Assembly: GCA_029378245.1 (NCBI GenBank)
Contig: JARKIF010000002.1
Location: forward strand, 2,480,001 to 2,544,000
Length of the DNA stretch: 64,000 bases
Source of the DNA: Roridomyces roridus
Lineage: Eukaryota > Basidiomycota > Agaricomycetes > Agaricales > Mycenaceae
Reading direction: 5' to 3'
In this document: piece by piece, positions 1 through 11,044 of the stretch
How the letters are laid out: each line of letters starts with the position of its first letter
Numbering within the stretch: position 1 is the stretch's first letter
The notes under the pieces: generated by a model
Database searches by the model: none
What the model was told of the DNA's origin: nothing
What the model saw: the letters and a program-made list of their open reading frames with translations, nothing else
Program-made: the position numbers and the translations under genes

Positions 1-616
1 TTGACACTGCCAGAGGAACCGGGCTTCTTGCTTGAAAAAATACCGGTTCATAGTATGAAAGAGGTTTGGGGTATTTTAGAGGTACGGAATGTTCATGGTA
101 GTTGGCGCTCATTCATTCTCTACTAGGTGGTTCGTGAACAATGTTGGCTCAACGAAATACTACTCGGATGCCATTGGACGACGGAAGGTATCACTATGGA
201 TGCAGACGACTTGCCCGTAGATGAAAGCGACGCAACCGAGGAGGAGTTGCAGGCGGTGTTGAGTGGCAAGTAGCCGCCCAACGACAAGCAAGCCACTAAG
301 CACATCTCCAGGGACCGTCATTCCACGCAAAATCCCGGTCAGCGTGTATCTCCCTCAACGCCCCGACCCGCTATTTGACATGCCGTCGGTGGATCGGCGG
401 ACGAGGATACTAATGACCTGTCCCGAACGGCCACCAATGTCTGGCGTTGTTGAGGTCACGGTGGCTTACGACGAAACGCGTACACGCGGGGTCAGTGTCG
501 AGGTGAACGGCGCAATGGGGTGCGACTTGAAACGAGATGTGCTGGAAGAAATAGCGCGACGCGGGGGCACGTTGGGGCTGCCTGGCCGCGTGTGGGCGAA
601 TTCACGAGTGTCGTAG
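1..616 (+). CDS. Mediator subunit 1 (Med1)-like, 3' part only
   Basis: The gene is cut by the left edge. Three exons can be read: 1-81, 127-262 and 312-616, joined by introns of 45 and 49 nt. The joined protein ends with a stretch around KIPVSVYLPQ, then a PERPPMSG motif, then a beta-rich tail, and stops at 614-616. The order, with a preceding region like 'PVHSMKEVWGILEVVREQ', fits the C-terminal part of the fungal Med1 family of the Mediator coactivator, which links transcription factors to RNA polymerase II in the nucleus. The second intron uses a weak GTGGCA donor, chosen because it alone joins the two open frames. Family assignment is from memory of the motif pattern and is moderate. Confidence 0.55.
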
Positions 617-678
617 ACTCAATATCACACGATGGCTTTTAGGCCGGAGACAATGGTTGGAAAGACATACAACATAAT

Positions 679-1326
679 CTACTCCTCTGGGACCTCAATC
701 TCGCCCGAGTTGATGTCGTCGATGATGTCGTGGGCAGGGCGTCCGTCAACGGTGCAGCCGACGCTCTGGGCAGTGCCGAGAATCTCCTTTGCGCAGCCAG
801 CGAGATCCTTTGCCAGGGACTTGAACTTCATCGTCCGCGCAATTTCGTATATCTCATCCAGAGGAATGTTCCCAGAGTGCTTGATGTTCTTCTCCTTTTT
901 GCGGTCCCGCGGGGGCTCTGGTGGACCGGTCAGTGGGTGCCAAGTTGGCGGAAAAGAGACAAACCCTTGAGCGCGCGGATGACGAGGGAGGAGGCGGAGG
1001 GAACGACCGAGACGGCAGCTTGACGGTTTTGGATCGTCAGCTGCACAGTGACACGCAGACCCTTCCATGCAGAGGTGGCCTTGGCGATATCTTCACCAAC
1101 TTTTTTCGGTGACTGGAGGGTAGGGATAAGGACGGCCTCGAGAGGAACAGAAGTAACCCTACCAGACCCAGAGGACCGATTTTGGGGCCAAGGCAGACGA
1201 GGCACCGACTTCACCACCGGTTAGCACGGAGGTAGATGATTTTTATCTCATTGGGGTCCTGTATTGTCCGTGAATGAGTCGGGGCGAACGACGGAGAAGA
1301 CGAAGACTGACGAGCTTCGGGGCCAT
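679..1326 (-). CDS. RPL12: 60S ribosomal protein L12 (uL11)
   Basis: Cytosolic large-subunit protein of the GTPase-associated stalk base. Four exons on the minus strand: 1312-1326 (only 15 nt, encoding MAPKL), 1163-1258, 965-1112 and 679-917. Recognisable family blocks are [49 protein letters not shown] and [14 protein letters not shown] at the end. Exon 2 has the length expected for 32 codons, but it carries an extra base near 1221-1222 and lacks one near 1180-1183. The conserved [14 protein letters not shown] piece therefore lies in a shifted frame, and a direct reading hits a stop. This is probably sequence error, since the gene is single-copy and essential in most fungi. It shares a short promoter with the cyclin gene. 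Confidence 0.9.
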
Positions 1327-1478
1327 TGCAGAGAAAAGTGAAAGAGGACCGGATGGGTGGGAATCTGATGGCACGTGCGGTCCTGCATAGTAGTGGCTGC
1401 GCGGGTCTTGTTTGTTGGCATTTCCGCTTGTGGAACTCAACCTTCGCTTCTCGCCAATCTGCACTCCGGAATGGATGC
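1327..1478. promoter_or_regulatory. shared divergent promoter, RPL12 / cyclin
   Basis: The 152 bp between the start codons of RPL12 (minus) and the cyclin gene (plus) must hold both core promoters. I see no clear TATA box. A GGCACGTGCGG sequence lies near 1371. Confidence 0.5.
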
Positions 1479-2408
1479 ATGGAGGAGCTACCTCTCGACT
1501 TTGCCGCCGTCGACATCGACAGCCTCGTCTTGCTCATAGGTCCTCCTCGTTACCATCCTCGTCGTCCATAGGCTCATCCCCTGTAGCCGACATGCTCGAA
1601 CGTCTCATTGCACATAACGACCTTGTACCCCTACTTCCGTCAGCGCGTTCTTTTGCTTGCACCTTCTACCCCTACTCATCTGCTTCCAGCGAGAGCCTTA
1701 CCCGGTTCCACTCCCGCTCAGCCCCTGGCATCTCTGTTTTGGACTATCTTAGACGGATCGTCCGATACACCAACGTTGAGGTAGCTTTGTATCGTGCTGG
1801 TGTGCCCCTGTTCGAGCTCACATTTCGCTCAGAAGTCGTGCCTTCTCATCACCCTCCGCTATATCGACCAAATCTGCACTCGGATGCCCTTGTTCACCCT
1901 CTCGACACTCACTTGCCATCGCTTCATAATCGCGTCCATCACCGTGTCCAGCAAGGGTCTATGCGACACCTTTTGCACAAACAGCCTCTATGCAAAGGTC
2001 GGCGGCATATCTGTTCCCGAGCTCAACATCCTCGAGAGGGAGTTTCTCGAAATAATAGATTGGCGCCTGATGGTTAGCAGTGTTCTTTCGCCGCCACCAC
2101 TTGTTCATCGTGCCTCCCCTTCCCAGTGCACGCGCGACATCCTTCAGGAGTATTACGTCAATCTTGTCCGCACCCATAGCTCTGGCCGGTTCTTTGTCGT
2201 CGGCTCCTCAGGAGGCAGCATCTCATCTGATAGCGATGTTGAAATGGACGCTGCACAATCCCGACCATCGACGCCGGCTGGCCGTAACCGCGGTTCCACC
2301 ATTCTCATCGACTCTGCTCTCGTAAACCCAGACGTCAGCCGACGGCCCACTATTGAACAAAACATGGCATTTGCTGCATTGCAGCAATCCCATGTAGACG
2401 AGGAATAG
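1479..2408 (+). CDS. PHO80/PCL-type cyclin
   Basis: Cyclin partner of a Pho85-type CDK, probably acting in phosphate or nutrient signalling. Five exons: 1479-1539, 1587-1638, 1690-1780, 1833-2072 and 2127-2408, with introns of 47-54 nt. Joined blocks are DIDSLVLLIADMLERLIAHND, TRFHSRSAPGISVLDYLRRI, CLLITLRYIDQICTR, HRFIIASITVSSKGLCD and LNILEREFLEIIDWRLM, the usual order of the Pfam cyclin (PHO80-like) fold. The C-terminal 90 residues are acidic and Ser/Pro-rich. The start is the ATG at 1479 because it gives the acidic MEELPLDFAAVDID lead-in directly joined to the conserved domain. Which Pho85 cyclin subtype it is cannot be told. Confidence 0.85.
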
Positions 2409-2603
2409 AGGCATTAAATAATGTTATATTCTACTGTACACAATTTAAACGATTGACGCGTACAACGAAAAAAAGGAAGGTCTGGCGCCAAGCGCGACAT
2501 CGTCTAGCGAAAGCAAATGATTGAACAAGCCATCAAGCTACTTTACCAGTTACACAAGATTGCCTACGATACTCCAAAACAAGTCCATGGTTGTGCGCCT
2601 CAC

Positions 2604-5600
2604 TCACCGACGCAACGCAGATAGCATCTTGGCCAGAGCATTAATCTGCGCTTTGGGCACCTTCTTCGGGCCCTCGCCGTCCTCGTCGTGGGGCAAACCA
2701 GCGAGATCGGTGGTGCTGGTCATGGCGTCCCGGCGCTGGAACTCGGGCGATTTTTGCGACGCAGGGGGTGGCCGCTCAGCGATCGTGCCAAGCTGCAAGT
2801 CCTTGGGCTTGCGAGTACGAGCCTGGCGGACAGGGGGAGAGCCAAAGATGTCGCCCTCCGGAGGATTGGGATATTGACCACGAGGAAGCTGATCCAGTTC
2901 CCAAGGAACGCCATCCATCACTATGGACGTTAGCAAGGAAATATACATTTGATAGTACGAGACTTACTCTTGACGTTCTTGGGAATACCGTTGGCCGGAT
3001 ATTGCGAGTTTGCGCCCGATTTGTGCGAAGGAGGCCGTGGCTTGACCGCCGGTGTACGCCAGCTACTAGCAGATACACTAGTGGCAGTCGTGGAAATGCT
3101 ACGCGCGCTCGCATTGCTGTATCGGGTAAACGCCGACGTGGACGTGGTGGCACTGGACGTTGTGCTCATCGAGCTACGCCAGTTGCCAGAGACCATTGAA
3201 CTCGAACTCGACGCCACGGGACGCCCGCTTCGCACAGAGTTTGGCGAGACCGCCCGCTCAGAACGCAGATCCGCGTCATGTGCCCAGTGCTCTGCACCAG
3301 GATGCGGGCTCCGAGACGTGTTGAACGTGTCACGACGGCGGCCAAAGGCATCACCCGCGGGAGGAAGACGTGCGCCACGACGACCACGCGCCCAGTCTTC
3401 TGCTGGAGCAGCTGGCATCGATCCAGGAGCAGGAGCGTTGAGGCTCATGATCAGATTGGAAACGTTGGACGCAGTGGCAGACATGACTGGGGGATCGACA
3501 GTGGGGGATGGGGACGCCTCGTCGACGGGTGACACACGCTCGAGTGCAGGCCGCACTGCTCTTGCCAAAGCTAAGTTTCCACTTGGACGGCTTCTTGTTG
3601 ATGGGTTGAGCGGAAGACGTCGGCAGTGGTGCCGGAGGGGGTTGTGCGTGGATCTTGGGCAACGGCGGGACAGGCGGCGCAGACGACAGCATCGAGATGG
3701 GCACAGCATACATCGCAACAGGCTCAAAAGTCTGGCGACGCTTCCCACTGACGGACGAGCGTGCATTGGTTGAACTGGTCCGTATCGACGAGGCTCTGGA
3801 CGCGCGACTGATCTCACGAGCGAGAGACTGCGAAGCAGAAGCAAGATTTTCGAGCGTCTCGTCCTTGGGGGTGCCGGGAGGCTGGGAGCCACCCTTACCC
3901 TTGCGGGCACCACGCTTGCGACGCTTGTTGGTCGACGGCGAGCGCGATTCGGTTCCGATTTCGCTGTCGCGGCCGTCCCGATCATTCTCCTGCAACTCGC
4001 GGAATTCACGCTCTTCCTCCTGCTCCTCGGCATCCTGGTCAATGACCGTCGATAGCTCGGATGCCTCTGGCTTCTCGTAGGCCGTCTCGAACGCAGGGCC
4101 AAACGAGTTGGCACGCGACAAGGAACGCGACGGGATGGCAGGCGAACGGATAGTCGACGCGGTGCCCGACGCTTGTCTCGAGGACGGACGATGCGAGATG
4201 CGGATGGAGGACGAGATACGATGACCCTGGGTGAGCGAAGCAGTTGACCCAACACGCTTGTGGCCAGGTGGTGATTGAGTCCGCAAGAGGTCGGGAAGGT
4301 CCTTGGCCCAGATACCAAACTCGGCGGCCGAGATACGTTCAGAGTCGTCGTTGGGGTCATCGAGGACGTTGAAGACCTTGTAGGCGAGATGCTCCGCGAC
4401 CGGCCGAGTCATGCCAACGAAGCGTTGCATGAAAAAGTTGACGGGCGTTTGGCGGAAGAGGTCAAACGAGTTGCAGGCGCCTTGCTTGGTGTCCGTCCAT
4501 GGATTATAGTGGTACAGCATATTGATGAGAACGATGCCCAGTGACCAGACGTCCGCAGCGCGAGGCCGGTAGCTCGGAGCGACATTGTTACGGCATTCTG
4601 TTGGGTATGATAAGAAGCTACAATATGAATGATGACAACTGATCTCACCAAAACTCATATACGGTGCACTCCCACAGTCCATGTCAGACGACTCGATATC
4701 GGTTGTCGATAGACCAAAGTCGGTGAGCTTGACAATGACCTTGCGCTCGCGGCGGCCGTCGACCTCGATGTAGCCGTCGGTGACGATAAAGTTTTCCGGC
4801 TTGATGTCGCGGTGGAAAACCTGCTGCGCGTGGCAAGCCGCGACGGCTTCACACATCTGGGAAAACATGGACGAAATGAGGCGGAGACGGGTACGGGACA
4901 GCAGTTGGGACGGATTCATGGTGGAAAGAAGGCTTGGAGTGGGCGGCGTGTGAGAAGAGGGGTCGACGGCATGGTCGGACGGTGAGTCGGGAGTGTTTAC
5001 GGACTCGTAGTGATCGCGGGCCTGTTCCAAGAAATAAAAAAGATCTTCTCCGGGAACGAATTCCAAGAGAAGAAGTAGGAATGAAGAAGTTTCAAGAGTC
5101 TTGTGGAGGGTGACAATGTTCGGGTGCGAATGGAGCGACTGGTGGATAGTGACCTGGAGCGAGATTAGAGGGATTGTTATCGGAAGCGAGCCACATACCT
5201 CGTCCATTTGAGCAGTAAGCGCCTCGTCATCGAGGTTGGCTTTGGAGAGACACTTTATCGCGTATTCGCGGCCGTAGGTGGTTGAGGGACTGCGGGTGTG
5301 GCGGCCCTCAAGGTCCATGTGCCCGAGCAAGGACGAATGGCCATCCTCGGACGGGGTGGCACGCTCCAGGACTTCCATTACCTGGTAGACGACCGCATAG
5401 CTGCCTGCGCCGAGACGGCGTACAACCTCGAATTCGCGAGCAGGCTCCTCCACGTGATGGCCTCCCTGGGAGACGAGACGCAAGACCTCGCCCTGGAGAA
5501 GGACACCTTGGCCCACGACGTCGCCGGGCTGCAGCACGTCCTCGAGAACAGAAGAGAACGACGAGCTCCGGGACTGGGTGGGGCGGGGAGAGAAGGAGGC

Positions 5601-5837
5601 GGGGCTGCGAGAGGAAATGTAGGGGCTGCGGACGGATTCCGAGGTAGTTGGACGAGAGGAGAGAATATTAGTTGAAATTGAAAGAGGACTGGACTGAGGA
5701 GGGGTGAAGACGGCACGCGCGAGTTGCTCCTTCTGAGGACGCTTGCTGCTTAGAGGACGGGGGGAAAAGTCATTAGGGCGAGAGTAATCATCGGGGTGGT
5801 GGTGAGAGAAGTGCCGGGGGGGAGGATACTGCAACAT
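2604..5837 (-). CDS. Ser/Thr protein kinase, Ran1/Pat1-like
   Basis: Protein kinase with a long Ser-rich N-terminus (about 120 residues), a kinase domain, and a 400-residue disordered tail. Kinase motifs visible: GAGSYAVVYQV (P-loop), YAIKCLSK (catalytic Lys), HRDIKPENF, DFGLSTTD and SAPYMSFE in the activation segment, AADVWSLGIVLINMLY. This order and the YMSFEC feature resemble fission-yeast Ran1 and yeast Vhs1/Sks1 kinases, which control nutrient and meiosis decisions. Introns: 5154-5198, 4598-4648 and 2921-2967. Around 3545 the frame changes. Either a 67-nt intron with a GTGCGG donor ends at CCCCAG before ATGTCTGCC, or there is a one-base insertion. The frame stays open upstream of the chosen ATG at 5837 as far as 6296, so a longer N-terminus is possible. 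Confidence 0.8.
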
Positions 5838-6234
5838 CGGCTTTGCGACAGATGAGAAGGCGAGAGCCGTCTGATCAGACAAGACCTGCTTCAAGTCTGA
5901 GCTGGTCGCGGTCGCGAAGCATACAGATACAGGGAGTGCTGGGGACTTGGGGGCAGTCCCACGGCGGTCCTGAGCTGCTGCGGACAGCCTGGTGGAGTGA
6001 GTAAGTGGGGTGAAGGAGGCAGAGGAGGAGGAGAAGGGGAAAGGGCAAGACGCGTACCAGATAATATATCTGAGCAAAGGGCGAAATCGTAGTCGGAGAC
6101 AAGAGTTGAGAAGGGACCAACGGTAGCATGTGCTCGCCTGTACATAATCTCGATGCATCCGATGCAGCACCGCGTGGACCATATGGCCGGGTCGGCACCT
6201 CAATTGCACACATAGCTCTATAGTATGTACCCAT
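5838..6234. other. upstream region of the kinase gene
   Basis: About 400 bp between the kinase start and the 3' end of UTP6. The kinase frame has no stop through this stretch, but the translation (Cys/His/Arg-rich) does not look like protein. It is most likely promoter and 5' leader. No clear motif was seen. Confidence 0.4.
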
Positions 6235-7555
6235 CTACACTCCGACCCGCGCTCGCAGCCCGTCCACCAACGACGCCGACACTCCAGGTTGCCCAATCAG
6301 CCTCCGTGCGCTCGAAACAAGATATAGTTTCTATAGAACAATGGCGTTAGTTTCGACAGCCGTGGGCTCACACGTTTCTGTACTTACCAGAGCATCATCC
6401 ATCACCAGGGTCGCAGCTGTGTCCTCGACAAATAAGAGATATGCCCGAAACATCGCGTCCCCGCCGTGCTGTTCACACAAGGCCAACATCTCTTCATTGG
6501 CAGCCTGGACCGCCGCGACAAGCTCTTCTCCCTGCAGCTTTTCCGGAAGAAAACGATCCGCGAGAAGACGTGCCGCGCGTGGGTCCCCGGGGCACGCTGC
6601 CCGAAGGAGACGGTACACCTGGTCGAGAAGCTGGGCCAAGAGTCCATCGCCGTCGGGTAGTGGGAAAGCGTGGATCAGCTCAATCAACTGCGAAAACAGT
6701 TCCGTCGTACCAAGCGCTGGGTAAATCAGTTTCACCAATTTAAAACGTCCAGAAAACACCATACCTTTGGCAGCACTCGCAATTACCTCCTCAACAATGC
6801 GGCCCGCCATGATCGCCGCCCGCGCCTCCTCACTTTCTGTCGCCAAGCTGTCTTGGTCCACATGATCCTCGTCCTCGCGTTCCTTGCCCTTGGTCTCCAC
6901 AAGTCCCAAGACATCCCACCGGCGTCGTAGGCTCTGCACAAAGCCGAGCTCCATCCTTACCCACTCACGCCACAGCTCGACGCTGTCTCCACATAGTCGC
7001 AGTCCACGTTGCAACAACGTCCGGGCAGAGCTCGGTGACCCGCCTACCAGCTCGTGATTTGCTGCAAGCACGTATAGTCCGGGCACGTTGGGGTGCATCT
7101 GGATAGCCCGCGCCACGACACGTCCAGCGAGAGTATGTGCCCCCTCGCGTTTTGCGAGCTCAATGTACTGTATCCACAGCGCCACGTCGGATTTGAACCG
7201 TCTCAGTGCGTGTTCAAATATGTTAAACTGCCGCCGGACGAGTGCATAATCCGACACCGTTGCTGGGCCCGTAGCAATTTCTGTTGAAATGTAAATGGAG
7301 TGAAATGAAAATGAAAAAATTTGGAGACGCACTTAGTCGTTGCACCCTTTTTCTCCTCAGCTGTTCGAGTCCCATTTCATAGGCGGCATAACGCAGAAAG
7401 TCGGCCTTTTTAGCGACGCGCCGGACGAGGGCCGTCTCAAACAGAGTACGCTTTTTCATGATAGCTTTGGTTTCGGCTGGTGTAAAGATTTCCTTGTCGA
7501 CGAGATCCTTGAGCTCCGCGAGCATCTGCTCTTGCTGGAACTGAACGCGCTCCAT
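6235..7555 (-). CDS. UTP6: U3 snoRNA-associated protein 6
   Basis: Component of the UtpB part of the small-subunit processome, needed in the nucleolus for early 18S pre-rRNA processing. Exons: 7333-7555, 6765-7280, 6388-6716 and 6235-6330; introns are 48-57 nt. The N-terminus MERVQFQQEQMLAELKDLVD and the HAT-like repeats (FEHALRRFKSDVALWIQYIEL, then RAIQMHPNVPGLYVLAANHEL) are diagnostic of the family. The last exon, after a perfect GTAAGT donor, adds LKLYLVSSARRLIGQPG. Without it the ORF would read through the intron to a false stop. It is arranged head-to-head with the Tco89-like gene, 67 bp between starts. Confidence 0.88.
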
Positions 7556-7622
7556 GGTGGAAGAGGAGCGAAAACAAGCGAATGCCGATCGCTTTGATCT
7601 CTTTCTTCTCTTTCTCAAACAA

Positions 7623-8720
7623 ATGCCTCCAAAGCACAAACCCCCGACGCTGCGTGCCCACTCTCGCACCGGCTCTGCTACCAAACTCAATGGGTCCACC
7701 ACAAAGCTCCCCACAAACCTTCAATTCACTCAAAAGAAGCCTCCGGTACGCCCCACCGCCCTGGCTCACTCAGTCTCTCATCTGGATATCTAGCCCCGCC
7801 AGAAGCCGTACCAGCCACACCAGCCCAAGGCCCGGGCAGGTTTCCACATTGCTACCCATGCAGACGAGGAGGAAGAGGAGGACGAGGAATGGATATCGAG
7901 CACGAGCGGCGCCATGACGCCGAATCATGACCCTGACACCGACGTCGACGACGATGTCGCAGGGCCGCCAGTGGTCGCAGCTACCAGCAAGATACAAGGC
8001 GAGCTGCGTCGAGTTCCAACAGCCACCCTCGACAACAGGAGGGCACCTGACGGCGCAGAACTGCATCGAGTAGTCACCGCTCGGCTGTCCGATTTCGACG
8101 ACGCTGCTCGGAGAAACGGGTCTTCACACTTTGACGACGGTCCCGCACAACGCGCTGCCCACAAGAGCAAACGTCCGTTGTCCACCCACTCTGTCGTCCG
8201 TACAGAACTTCGACCCCACCCCCTCATCCGGGGCCAGTCCTATGGCCAGCCAGCGACCCTTACACCCAAGCCGAGCCCCCTCGAGCCCGTGGCTGTTACC
8301 GAGGAAGCAGAAGCCTCAGGACAGCTGTCCACTTCTCCTACCTCTACCTCTCCCTCCTCCCCGTACCCTACACTAAACCGACGGTCATCCGTCTCGTCGG
8401 CTCACTCTGTCGCCACCCTCGCGACGCCCTACTCGCCGCATCTGCAACGTGCGCCGCGTAATCGCACTTTCTCCACTCTATCTGCGGCATCCTCCTCTGC
8501 TGCCCTCTCATCTCTCGCCCATTTCCCAACTGGCTCCAGACACCAGCCATCCCATGTACTCGCATTTTTCTCACCACCACATCCCGTACCAGTGGAAGCC
8601 ATCCACCCTCTCCTACCGCCACCCTACGTGCATAACCACCTCACCGTCGTGGCTCGGCGTACTCCCATCCACGACGCCTTTGATCGTGTCGTTCGTGCCC
8701 GCCAGTCTGTCCGCGCATAG
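7623..8720 (+). CDS. TORC1 subunit Tco89-like protein
   Basis: Disordered, Ser/Pro-rich protein of about 350 residues in two exons (7623-7745 and 7794-8720, intron 48 nt). It opens MPPKHKPPTLRAHSRTGSATK, then LNLQFTQKK-like text, an acidic run (DEEEEEDEEWISSTSGAMTP), low-complexity sequence, and a conserved-looking end (HPLLPPPYVHNHLTVV..RTPIHDAFDRVVRAR). I associate the acidic EEW-SS-SGA-TP core with the fungal Tco89 family, a vacuole-associated TORC1 subunit that in yeast influences rapamycin sensitivity. This is a memory-based match to a fast-evolving family, so the function is tentative. The gene itself looks sound. Its stop lies 26 bp from the convergent F-box gene. Confidence 0.55.
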
Positions 8721-8746
8721 TATATTCCTGTATCCTTATTTACTTC

Positions 8747-10042
8747 CTACTTGAGATGCATGAAAAGATCGTCCGCTTCACAGTCTGTCTGCTCCGGCCA
8801 AGGCACCAACTGCGACCACCGTTCCGCCTGGAGATGAAACCAAGCCATGTCCCGATGTATGCGTATCGCGACGCCCTTGGAATGAATACTGTCCAGCGCC
8901 ACGGTGTCATGGACGCGGTGGACCATCAGATTCTCGGGAAGCAAATCCTGCCCTTCGAGAAGCCTCAGCGCTTCGTCTGCATTACAGTTGACCAGCCACA
9001 ACTCTCTCACACGTCCAATCTCGCAAAACAACGACGCAAGCAAACGCCATCCGAAGACCCCATCGAGTGTCAAGGTGCGAATGGCGCCAAGGCTGAGTGT
9101 CTCGGTCGAACCAAACAGGTTTGGTGGTAATCCTGTACTAGAGAGATCTTTCAGTACGAGTGAGTCCAAAAGCGGTGCGTCAAGCGCCAGGAGCATTCGT
9201 CCCCAGTTGGGCGTGGCGGCGCTACGCAATGAGCGCAGTGTCGGCAAGTGGAGTGTCCCTGGTGCGGGCCAAGTGGCGACGACATCGCCGTAAAGTGAGA
9301 GATGAGCGAGGGAGGGCAGCTCGGCAAGCATGCTTTGGAAGCAGGTAAAGCTCATAGGAGCGCAGATGTATTCCTCCAGATGCAGGGTCGTGATACCGCG
9401 CAGTGGGGGGAGAAGTGGCTGTTTCAACTCGGTGTGCTGCACACGCAGCACTTTAAGGTTTGGAACACCACCGTTGAAAATGAGAGGTGCCCGTGACTGT
9501 ATCTCGACGAGGTCGAGCGTGCGTGGCGGTTGTGCGAGGAGGATGAGGGACAAGTGGGCAAGTTGGGGCGCAGAAAGACGAGCACACGCGTCGTGCAACG
9601 CGGCATCTGCCTCGGAAAAGTCTGCACGGATGGCGAGGAGCCGCAGACGTGGTAGTTCCTCCAACACGGCCGCGAGCAAGCCGCTTTCCCAGTTCTCTTG
9701 CGAGAGCCAGAGACGGACGTCTAGCAGACGGTCCGCAGAATGCTTGCAGTACCATTGGAACTGTTCGGTGGAATCGACGTCGATTCCGGTCCACAGACTA
9801 GGGCACGCGAGTGCGATGGCGCGCCAACGATGCTCGACCTGCGAAATGGAGCGTTCGACGGGGACATCGGGGGCCTGGTCCTTGCTGAATAGAAAGATCT
9901 TGGAAAGCTCGGAATCAGAGAGGCACTTGATCTTGCAGACTGCTGGATAATCGACTAGGGTGGATTCTCCGTCGCTGAGAGATGCATCATCCGGGGTGGT
10001 GCGACGTAAGAGTAGCTTGAAGAAACGCGATATCCAGCCCAT
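8747..10042 (-). CDS. F-box-like / leucine-rich domain protein
   Basis: Single-exon protein of 431 residues. Residues about 38-85 read LSDSELSKIFLFSKDQ followed by ISQVEHRWRAIALACPSLWTGI, the pattern of the degenerate F-box-like domains that are very numerous in agaricomycetes. The rest is Leu-rich with irregular repeats (LSLILLAQPP, LRVQHTELKQPLLPPL), as in F-box/LRR proteins. By family, such proteins recruit substrates to SCF ubiquitin ligases. No substrate can be inferred. These genes are usually fast-evolving and lineage-specific. The start is supported by the MGWISRFFKLLLRR lead. Confidence 0.65.
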   Translation of the reverse strand: MGWISRFFKLLLRRTTPDDASLSDGESTLVDYPAVCKIKCLSDSELSKIFLFSKDQAPDVPVERSISQVEHRWRAIALACPSLWTGIDVDSTEQFQWYCKHSADRLLDVRLWLSQENWESGLLAAVLEELPRLRLLAIRADFSEADAALHDACARLSAPQLAHLSLILLAQPPRTLDLVEIQSRAPLIFNGGVPNLKVLRVQHTELKQPLLPPLRGITTLHLEEYICAPMSFTCFQSMLAELPSLAHLSLYGDVVATWPAPGTLHLPTLRSLRSAATPNWGRMLLALDAPLLDSLVLKDLSSTGLPPNLFGSTETLSLGAIRTLTLDGVFGWRLLASLFCEIGRVRELWLVNCNADEALRLLEGQDLLPENLMVHRVHDTVALDSIHSKGVAIRIHRDMAWFHLQAERWSQLVPWPEQTDCEADDLFMHLK

Positions 10043-10148
10043 GGGGGTGAAGGGAAAGAGGAGCTGCTGGCATTCGTCTTGTCTGCTTCAAGGCAATATG
10101 AAGGATCGGAGCAGGTTCATCACGTAATACAACACACTCCCAACGACG

Positions 10149-10774
10149 ATGTGGTTAACGGATGCGCAGAGTCTGTTTTCTCAATGCACTTTATTCTCTC
10201 CTCTCATCGTCTCCAGAAATTGGCGTGGCCCTCACCACTTTCGGCGGCCTCTTCATGCTGCTCGGCGTCATGATGTTCTTCGACGGTGCTCTGCTCGCTC
10301 TGGGAAACGTATACATTCTCCCTCTCCTGGCCTGGACCCTCTAGTTCTCAAATCCTGGTTTCCTGCAGATTCTCTTCGTTTCTGGGCTCACACTCATCAT
10401 CGGTCCCCAAAAGACATTCTACTTCTTCGCCCGCAAACAGAAACTGCGGGGCACGATATGTTTCCTCGGTGGGATCGTGCTCGTCTTCATCAGGTGGCCC
10501 TTTGTCGGTATGATTATCGAGACGTTTGGGTTCCTCAACCTCTTTGGGTGCGTTCACGCGCGCCGTGTCCGTGGCTTCTCCTTCAACTGACACGTCTTCA
10601 GCGACTTTTTCCCGGTCATCGTCACTTTCCTGCGCCAATTGCCATTCATAGGGACGGCATTATCACTACCATACATCAGAACTGTGCGTCCCAATCTTCT
10701 ACAGCCGTGTTTCTTACTGACCCACCGCGCAGGTCGTCGACCGCATTGCAGGGTCCCGGACTTCGGCAGTATAA
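10149..10774 (+). CDS. GOT1: Golgi transport protein Got1
   Basis: Four-TM protein of the ER/Golgi membrane that assists COPII vesicle traffic. Five exons: 10149-10170, 10217-10308, 10369-10547, 10602-10683 and 10733-10774. The joined product starts MWLTDAQKIGVALTTFG and continues GGLFMLLGVMMFFDGALLAL, LFVSGLTLIIGPQKTFYFF, KLRGTICFLGGIVLVFIRWP, GMIIETFGFLNLFGDFFP and a short tail ending SRTSAV. Length (138 residues) and TM order match the Got1/Sft2 family closely. All junctions keep frame. An open frame runs antisense across the last exons (see findings). Confidence 0.92.
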
Positions 10775-11044
10775 AATATTTAGAGCTTCTGGAATGCACT
10801 TTCTTCTCATGTATCGTGTAAGGCTGAGCTCGCTGCTGCGCATACGTGGCGAATTGATCGCGGCGGTTCCATAGCGCGTTGTATTTCGTTGTTTGCCACG
10901 CGTCAGACTCAAAATGAGGGACGAATTTTTGCAACTGCTTGTGGTTAGCGATATACGTCCCGGGTGCCCCTGAAATCTTCATGACTGTTTCCAGCGCAGG
11001 TATGGCACCCTCAAATCTCAATTCCCCGGTGAGGGACGACGAAA

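Noticed and set aside
2930..4360. 476-codon Arg/Pro/Ser-rich ORF
   Set aside because: Only its lower half coincides with the kinase C-terminal exon; the rest is translated from the kinase exon in another frame.
3351..6296. 981-codon ORF taken as the whole kinase from 6296
   Set aside because: The first 150 codons do not look like protein, cover the UTP6 end, and the ATG at 5837 begins the plausible sequence.
7437..7769. ORFs opposite the UTP6 first exon and the Tco89-like exon
   Set aside because: They are antisense to clear exons and have no domain content.
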